Shown: positions 7,741 through 11,600 of the stretch, piece by piece
Numbering within the stretch: the first letter of the stretch is position 1
Layout: every line of letters starts with the position of its first letter
DNA from: Rhodoferax sp.
GTDB lineage: Bacteria; Pseudomonadota; Gammaproteobacteria; Burkholderiales; Burkholderiaceae_C
DNA: 11,600 nucleotides
Assembly (NCBI GenBank): GCA_016463455.1
Contig: JAEMRG010000026.1
Span: 1 to 11,600 of the forward strand
Direction: 5' to 3'
The notes under the pieces: model-generated
What the model saw: only the letters and a program-made list of their open reading frames with translations
The model's database searches: none
What the model was told of the DNA's origin: nothing
Translations under genes and position numbers: made by a program

Positions 7741-10053
7741 ATGGCCCGCAAGCAAACCCGTTTTTGTTGTGGCTTGCTGGTCTTGCTGGCAGCGCACTTG
7801 GGCGCGCAGGAACTGCCGCAAAATCCGGCCCCGACAACGCCCGCCGTAGCCGCGCAAGACCCCGGGGAATTGCAAAGCAGTCCGGCGCCCGCGCGCACCC
7901 CAGGGAAAGCACCGCAGCCGCAAAACGTGCTCAAGCCAGTTGAAATTCGCGCCAATCTGGAGAGTGATACGCGGCGCTTGTCCACCGCCGCAAAAATCAT
8001 CATAGGCCGCGAAGAGATAGAGCGTTATGGCGACAGCTCCATGGGCGAGTTGCTCAAGCGCTTACCCGGCATTACCAGCAGCGGCAGGCCGGGGCGCGGC
8101 GGACCACCGGCGATGCGGGGTCTGGGCAGTGGCTACACACAAATCATGATTGACGGCGAGCGCGCGCCGCGCGGCTTTTCCCTGGAGGACATCTTGCCCG
8201 AGCAGGTGGAGCGCATCGAAATCATGCGCGCCCCCACCGCCGAGACCGGCGCGCGTGCGATCGCCGGCACCATCAACATCATCACGCGGGGCGGCTATGT
8301 CAAATACCTCAACAACCTGAACCTGGGCGCCAGCCTGGAGAACGGCAAAGTGGCGCCAGGCGCTTCCTGGTCGCGCAGCGATACGGTAGATGGTATGTCC
8401 TACAGTCTCACTTTGTCTGCCGCGCGCATGGAGCGCGCTAACGACGAAAGCAAAACCACGGTGACCGAAAGCCTGGCCCGGCCGGAGGCGCCCACGGTTT
8501 TGCAAACCATGCAGGAAGTGGTGCGCGCGCAAAGCCAGCGCGACATGCTGCATGCCAACGGGAGATTGCAATGGGGCGGCGCGGGCAGCGATAGCTTGGT
8601 GCTGACGCCTATGCTGGTCATGAGCCACAACCAAGCCCAGTCCAGCAGCACTCTCACCCAGAGCGGCGGGGTTTTGCCCTATGCATTGAGCGATACGGCC
8701 AGCGACAACCGCTTTTCCATGTTGCGACTGGGTACGAGTTGGAGCCGCCGCTTGGACGATGGCGCGCGTCTTTTGCTCAATAACAATCTGGGCCGCAGCA
8801 CCTGGAACAATAATGCGAACACCTTGCAAAGTGGCGGGGCCAATGGCCGACTGCCCTTGTCGCAGGATTCGGTGCAAATCGATACCACCTGGAACAGCAG
8901 CGCCAAATACTCTTTGCTGATTGCCGAAAAACACAGCCTGGTCAGCGGCTTGGAACTGGAGATGAATCAGCGCGAACAAAGCGCTAGCAGCTTGCGTGAC
9001 GGCCAAAATCCGCTAAGCGATTTTGACGGTGATGTATCCGCAAGCAGCCGACGCCTGGCCGTGTACACGCAGGATGAATGGGATATCAACCCGCACTGGG
9101 CCGCCCATGCGGGACTGCGCTGGGAAAGCATCAATACCAGCGGTTCTGCTGGCCAGGGCCAAGCCACGGTCAGTAACCAGAGTTCGGTGCTAACGCCCTT
9201 GTTGCACGCCGTGTGGCGGCCCGAGCTGGCCTCCAAAGACCAAATTCGCGTCAGCCTGACGCGCAGTTACCGCTCGCCCGATCTGGGGCGCCTGATTGCA
9301 CGACCCACCATTAACCGCTTTTTTCCCGACCGCGGCGCCAACAGCGCCCTGCATCCGGATAGCGCTGGCAACCCGGATCTGCAACCTGAATTGGCCATGG
9401 GTATAGACACCGCTTACGAACACTATTTGCCCGGTGGCGGTTTGCTCAGTGCCAATGTGTTTGTGCGCCAGATTGACAATTTGATGCGCTCGCAAACAGC
9501 GCTTGAAACGGTGCCCTGGGCCGATGTGCCGCGTTGGGTTTCGCGTATGCAAAACGTGGGTAGCGCGATCACCAGCGGCTTGGAATTGGAAGCTAAATTT
9601 CGCTTGCGTGAAATCTATCTTGAAGCACCCGCCGTGGACTTGCGCGCCAATATGAGCCTCTTGCAATCGCGCTTGACTTCGCTCAACGGCCCCAACAACC
9701 GGCTGGAGCAACAACCGGATGGCACGCTCAACCTGGGGGCTGACTACCGCCTAAGTGGCCTGCCATTGCGCCTGAGCGGCAACATCAACTGGACGCCTGG
9801 CTATACCACCCGCCTGGCGGATGACCGTGAGATTTGGCAGGGCGACAAATGGGTGCTCGATGCCTCCGCCCTGTGGGTGCTCAGCCCGAGTGCCCAATTG
9901 CGCCTGTCTGCCAGCAACCTGTTGGCGCGTGACTACCTGAGCGGCGGCAGCCTGCGTTCGACGCAAACCAATGGCCTGCCAAGCCTTGACACCTCGCAAA
10001 CCACAGCGCCCAGCTACCTGAACCTGCAAGCCAGGCTGGAACTCAAGCTCTAA
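7741..10053 (+). CDS. TonB-dependent outer-membrane receptor
   Basis: Outer-membrane transporter of 770 residues, powered through TonB-ExbB-ExbD, for a ligand such as a siderophore, cofactor or oligomer. Order: signal peptide (about 1-22, with CCGLLVLLAAHLGA); a Pro/Ala/Gln-rich segment (23-62); a possible TonB box at VLKPVEIRA (63-71); the plug domain (about 72-185) with GELLKRLPGI, MRGLGSGYTQIMIDGERAP, ILPEQVERIEIMRAPTAETG and GTINIITR; then a 22-strand-type barrel with many short amphipathic strands. Near residues 550-580 the family pattern N-P-D-L-Q-P-E, followed by YEHYLPGGGLLSANVFVRQI, is clear. The barrel ends with Leu (ARLELKL) where such proteins usually end in Phe. It starts three bases after pepP without a Shine-Dalgarno site, so it is probably co-transcribed with pepP. 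Ligand unknown; a metal-chelate receptor is the default guess, but the placement behind cell-wall recycling genes leaves peptide or sugar ligands open. Confidence 0.93.
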   Translation: MARKQTRFCCGLLVLLAAHLGAQELPQNPAPTTPAVAAQDPGELQSSPAPARTPGKAPQPQNVLKPVEIRANLESDTRRLSTAAKIIIGREEIERYGDSSMGELLKRLPGITSSGRPGRGGPPAMRGLGSGYTQIMIDGERAPRGFSLEDILPEQVERIEIMRAPTAETGARAIAGTINIITRGGYVKYLNNLNLGASLENGKVAPGASWSRSDTVDGMSYSLTLSAARMERANDESKTTVTESLARPEAPTVLQTMQEVVRAQSQRDMLHANGRLQWGGAGSDSLVLTPMLVMSHNQAQSSSTLTQSGGVLPYALSDTASDNRFSMLRLGTSWSRRLDDGARLLLNNNLGRSTWNNNANTLQSGGANGRLPLSQDSVQIDTTWNSSAKYSLLIAEKHSLVSGLELEMNQREQSASSLRDGQNPLSDFDGDVSASSRRLAVYTQDEWDINPHWAAHAGLRWESINTSGSAGQGQATVSNQSSVLTPLLHAVWRPELASKDQIRVSLTRSYRSPDLGRLIARPTINRFFPDRGANSALHPDSAGNPDLQPELAMGIDTAYEHYLPGGGLLSANVFVRQIDNLMRSQTALETVPWADVPRWVSRMQNVGSAITSGLELEAKFRLREIYLEAPAVDLRANMSLLQSRLTSLNGPNNRLEQQPDGTLNLGADYRLSGLPLRLSGNINWTPGYTTRLADDREIWQGDKWVLDASALWVLSPSAQLRLSASNLLARDYLSGGSLRSTQTNGLPSLDTSQTTAPSYLNLQARLELKL

Positions 10054-10061
10054 AGCTTCCC

Positions 10062-10292
10062 TTGGTATGCCGACCTTGGAGTGGGCCATCATTCGGGCGT
10101 ATCCGCCCGAATGATGATGGACCTTATCCATGGATTGCCACGCTTGAAGCCGCTTTTGCGCAGGCTGTGCGGGCCGCCCAAGCGCGTCGGCGCGCTTTAG
10201 AGAAAGCGCAGCAGCGTTTTACCGCCCTAGCCAAGGTGGAAGAACGCCACTTGCGGCACTGCCAATCGGTTTTGGCTACATTAGCCGCCTGA
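10062..10292 (+). CDS. Possible small helical protein
   Basis: An open frame of up to 76 codons from a TTG at 10062, eight bases after the receptor stop. From about residue 26 on it is rich in Ala, Arg, Glu, Gln and Lys (for example LEKAQQRFTALAKVEERH) and predicts as one long amphipathic helix or coiled coil; codon choice there resembles the neighbours. The first third is compositionally different (many Gly, Pro, Ser), carries the strong hairpin at 10087-10116, and may not be translated. No good start codon or ribosome site lies right before the helical part. I do not recognise it. It could be a small real gene, the remnant of a gene that has lost its start, or chance. Function unknown. Confidence 0.3.
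   Translation: MVCRPWSGPSFGRIRPNDDGPYPWIATLEAAFAQAVRAAQARRRALEKAQQRFTALAKVEERHLRHCQSVLATLAA
10087..10116 (+). terminator. Strong hairpin after receptor gene, no U-tract
   Basis: Two perfect 13-base arms (CATCATTCGGGCG at 10087-10099 and its complement at 10104-10116) enclose a TATC loop. The hairpin begins 34 bases past the receptor stop. No run of T follows on either strand, so it is not a standard intrinsic terminator. It may stop 3' decay, aid Rho-dependent ending, or mark the end of the ene-reductase to receptor transcript. Confidence 0.5.
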
Positions 10293-10333
10293 TTGTGCAG
10301 GCCCGCCATCCAAAACCTGATGAATGTTGATCC

Positions 10334-10339
10334 AAGAGA
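10334..10339 (+). promoter_or_regulatory. Ribosome binding site of rubredoxin
   Basis: AAGAGA, seven bases before the ATG at 10347. It favours this start over the in-frame ATG at 10320, which would add nine residues not seen in rubredoxins. Confidence 0.55.
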
Positions 10340-10346
10340 AACCCCT

Positions 10347-10511
10347 ATGAAAACCTATATATGTATTGTTTGCGGATTTGTGTATGACGAAGCGGCTGGC
10401 CGGCCTGAAGACGGCATTGCACCGGGCACCGTGTGGGCTGATGTGCCCGACCGCTGGGCCTGCCCCGATTGCGGCGTCGCCAAGGCTGACTTTGAACTGG
10501 TGCCGGTGTGA
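10347..10511 (+). CDS. Rubredoxin
   Basis: Small cytosolic iron-only electron carrier of 54 residues, the usual rubredoxin length. Four Cys bind one iron: C6 and C9 in CIVCG, C39 and C42 in CPDCG. The core pattern between them (YDEAAGRPEDGIAPGT, then W before the second pair) is standard. It starts with MKTY as many relatives do and has AAGAGA upstream. Its stop overlaps the start of the next gene, a rubredoxin reductase, as GTGA, so the two are made together. Together they would pass electrons from NAD(P)H via FAD and iron to an acceptor such as an alkane hydroxylase or a reductase detoxifying oxygen species. No such acceptor is in the window, although an ene-reductase lies further upstream. 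Confidence 0.97.
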   Translation: MKTYICIVCGFVYDEAAGRPEDGIAPGTVWADVPDRWACPDCGVAKADFELVPV

Positions 10512-11600
10512 GCGAACTTTCTCTGCACCAGTCCGCCACCGGGTCCGATGCGCCGCAAGCTTTGCCACTGGTCATCGTCGGCGCAGGCCTGGCGGCTTGG
10601 ACGGTGGTGCGCGAGCTGCGCAAACTCGATGCCCAGCGCCGCATCGTGATGCTTAGCAGCGACAGCGCGGATTTTTATGCCAAGCCTACGCTGTCCAACG
10701 CCCTGGCCCAAAAGCGCTCGGCAGATCAGTTGGTCACCACGCCGGCGGCCAAAATGGCCGAAACCCTGCAAGTGCAGTTGCTGCCGCACACCTTCGCGCA
10801 GAGCCTGGATACGCTTGCGCGCACGCTAAGTTATGACGATGCGACGGGCCAGTCGCACAGCTTGCACTACGGCGACCTGGTACTGGCCGCCGGCGCTGAC
10901 CCGATACGCCTGCCCATGGCAGGTAATGCGGCGGCGCAGGTCCAATCCATCAACCACTTGCAAGACTTGGCGCGTTTCCATCAAGTGCTTGGGGCGGCCC
11001 CCAAAACCGTCTTGGTCATAGGCGCCGGTTTGATCGGCTGCGAATTTGCCAATGACTTGCTGATTGGCGGCTACGGCGTACACGTGGTTGATCCATCGCC
11101 CCGGCCCTTGGCCTTGCTGCTGCCAGCTGCAGCGGGCGAACAGTTGCAAGAGGCTTTGCAAGGGCAAGGCGTGGCCTGGCATCTGGGCACCACGGTGCAA
11201 AGCCTGGACGCAGATGCGTCCTCGGGGCGCTTGCAGGCGACTTTGGCCGATGGCAGCCACTTGCAGGTGGACGCGGTGCTTAGCGCGGTGGGCTTGCGCG
11301 CCAATACCGTGCTAGCCGGTGCGGCGGGCATGGCCTGCGAGCGCGGTATCGTGGTGGACGCGCATTTGCAAACCAGTGCTGCCCATGTGTATGCCTTGGG
11401 TGACTGCGCGCAATACGCCAGCGCCGGTGCGCGTGTGCTGCCCTATGTCATGCCCATCATGAATGCGGCCAAAGCCTTGGCCGCGACGCTAGCCGGGCAG
11501 CCTACGGAATTGGTATTTCCCTTGATGCCGGTGGCGGTAAAAACGCCGGCACTTCCCATCGTGGTGGCGGCCCCCCATCCGGCCCTGAGCGGACAGTGGA
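10508..11600 (+). CDS. FAD-dependent rubredoxin reductase (3' end cut)
   Basis: NAD(P)H:rubredoxin oxidoreductase of the AlkT/RubB-like pyridine nucleotide-disulfide fold, starting at GTG 10508 that overlaps the rubredoxin stop. 364 residues are visible; relatives are about 380-400, so roughly 20-30 are missing. FAD-binding motif VGAGLAAW (24-31); AAGADPIRLP (127-136), the usual second flavin segment; NAD-binding IGAGLIGCEFANDL (171-184) ending in the acidic D195 of VHVVDPSPRP, which favours NADH over NADPH; and ALGDCAQY (296-303), the C-terminal FAD motif. The active-site CxxxxC of glutathione-type reductases is absent, as expected for rubredoxin or ferredoxin reductases. No Shine-Dalgarno site is seen, in line with coupling to rubredoxin. 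A ferredoxin reductase of an oxygenase is the alternative, but the adjacent rubredoxin makes rubredoxin the likely partner. Confidence 0.92.
   Translation, partial: MSELSLHQSATGSDAPQALPLVIVGAGLAAWTVVRELRKLDAQRRIVMLSSDSADFYAKPTLSNALAQKRSADQLVTTPAAKMAETLQVQLLPHTFAQSLDTLARTLSYDDATGQSHSLHYGDLVLAAGADPIRLPMAGNAAAQVQSINHLQDLARFHQVLGAAPKTVLVIGAGLIGCEFANDLLIGGYGVHVVDPSPRPLALLLPAAAGEQLQEALQGQGVAWHLGTTVQSLDADASSGRLQATLADGSHLQVDAVLSAVGLRANTVLAGAAGMACERGIVVDAHLQTSAAHVYALGDCAQYASAGARVLPYVMPIMNAAKALAATLAGQPTELVFPLMPVAVKTPALPIVVAAPHPALSGQW

Noticed and set aside
8062..9006. Long minus-strand open frame of 314 codons inside the receptor gene
   Set aside because: It lies fully antisense to a clear TonB-dependent receptor, has no recognisable domain and an Ala/Gln/His/Arg-rich composition typical of GC-rich shadow frames.
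10274..10286. GGCTA-CAT-TAGCC inverted repeat upstream of rubredoxin
   Set aside because: It is a five-base stem inside the possible small ORF, which is common by chance.
10324..10350. Eight-codon leader MLIQEKPL ending in ATGA at the rubredoxin start
   Set aside because: It is too short to support on its own, and the AAGAGA site already explains initiation at 10347.

Overview
The window reads as chromosomal DNA from a GC-rich betaproteobacterium, most likely Burkholderiales and near Comamonadaceae. The assignment rests on codon use, on recognisable protein families (a MurU-type uridylyltransferase next to a PepP-type aminopeptidase, a 7TM histidine kinase with a partner receiver, rubredoxin with its reductase) and on dense gene packing. 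Genes fill almost the whole window. I saw no tRNA, rRNA, CRISPR array, insertion sequence or phage gene.

Left part, minus strand (1-4208): a three-gene set reads leftward. First comes a membrane histidine kinase with a cleavable signal peptide and about six or seven membrane segments, then a single-domain receiver protein, then transketolase, which runs off the left edge only a few codons before its expected end. The kinase and receiver are 42 bases apart and should form a two-component pair. The receiver has no output domain. Transketolase starts 58 bases after the receiver and has its own Shine-Dalgarno site, so it may or may not share the transcript.

Centre (4209-4407): a 199-base divergent intergenic region separates the kinase from the rightward genes. 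It should hold both promoters, but I cannot point to a convincing one.

Right part, plus strand (4408-10053): four tightly packed genes look like one operon: an Old Yellow Enzyme-type ene-reductase (class III, YqjM/XenA-like), MurU (N-acetylmuramate 1-phosphate uridylyltransferase of the cell-wall recycling bypass), PepP-type Xaa-Pro aminopeptidase, and a TonB-dependent outer-membrane receptor. Junctions are 10 bases, an ATGA overlap and 3 bases. None of the four has a good Shine-Dalgarno site, so translational coupling is likely. AmgK, the kinase that supplies the MurU substrate, is not in the window.

Right end (10054-11600): a 293-base gap holds a strong 13-bp hairpin without a U-tract and a possible small helical protein. 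It is followed by rubredoxin and, overlapping it by four bases (GTGA), an FAD-dependent rubredoxin reductase that runs off the right edge. Together these two would pass electrons from NADH to FAD to rubredoxin to an oxygenase or other acceptor not seen here.

I did not find a clearly new biological system. The points most worth a second look are the TonB-dependent receptor embedded behind murU-pepP, the output-less receiver paired with a 7TM kinase, and the hairpin and small ORF between the receptor gene and the rubredoxin genes.
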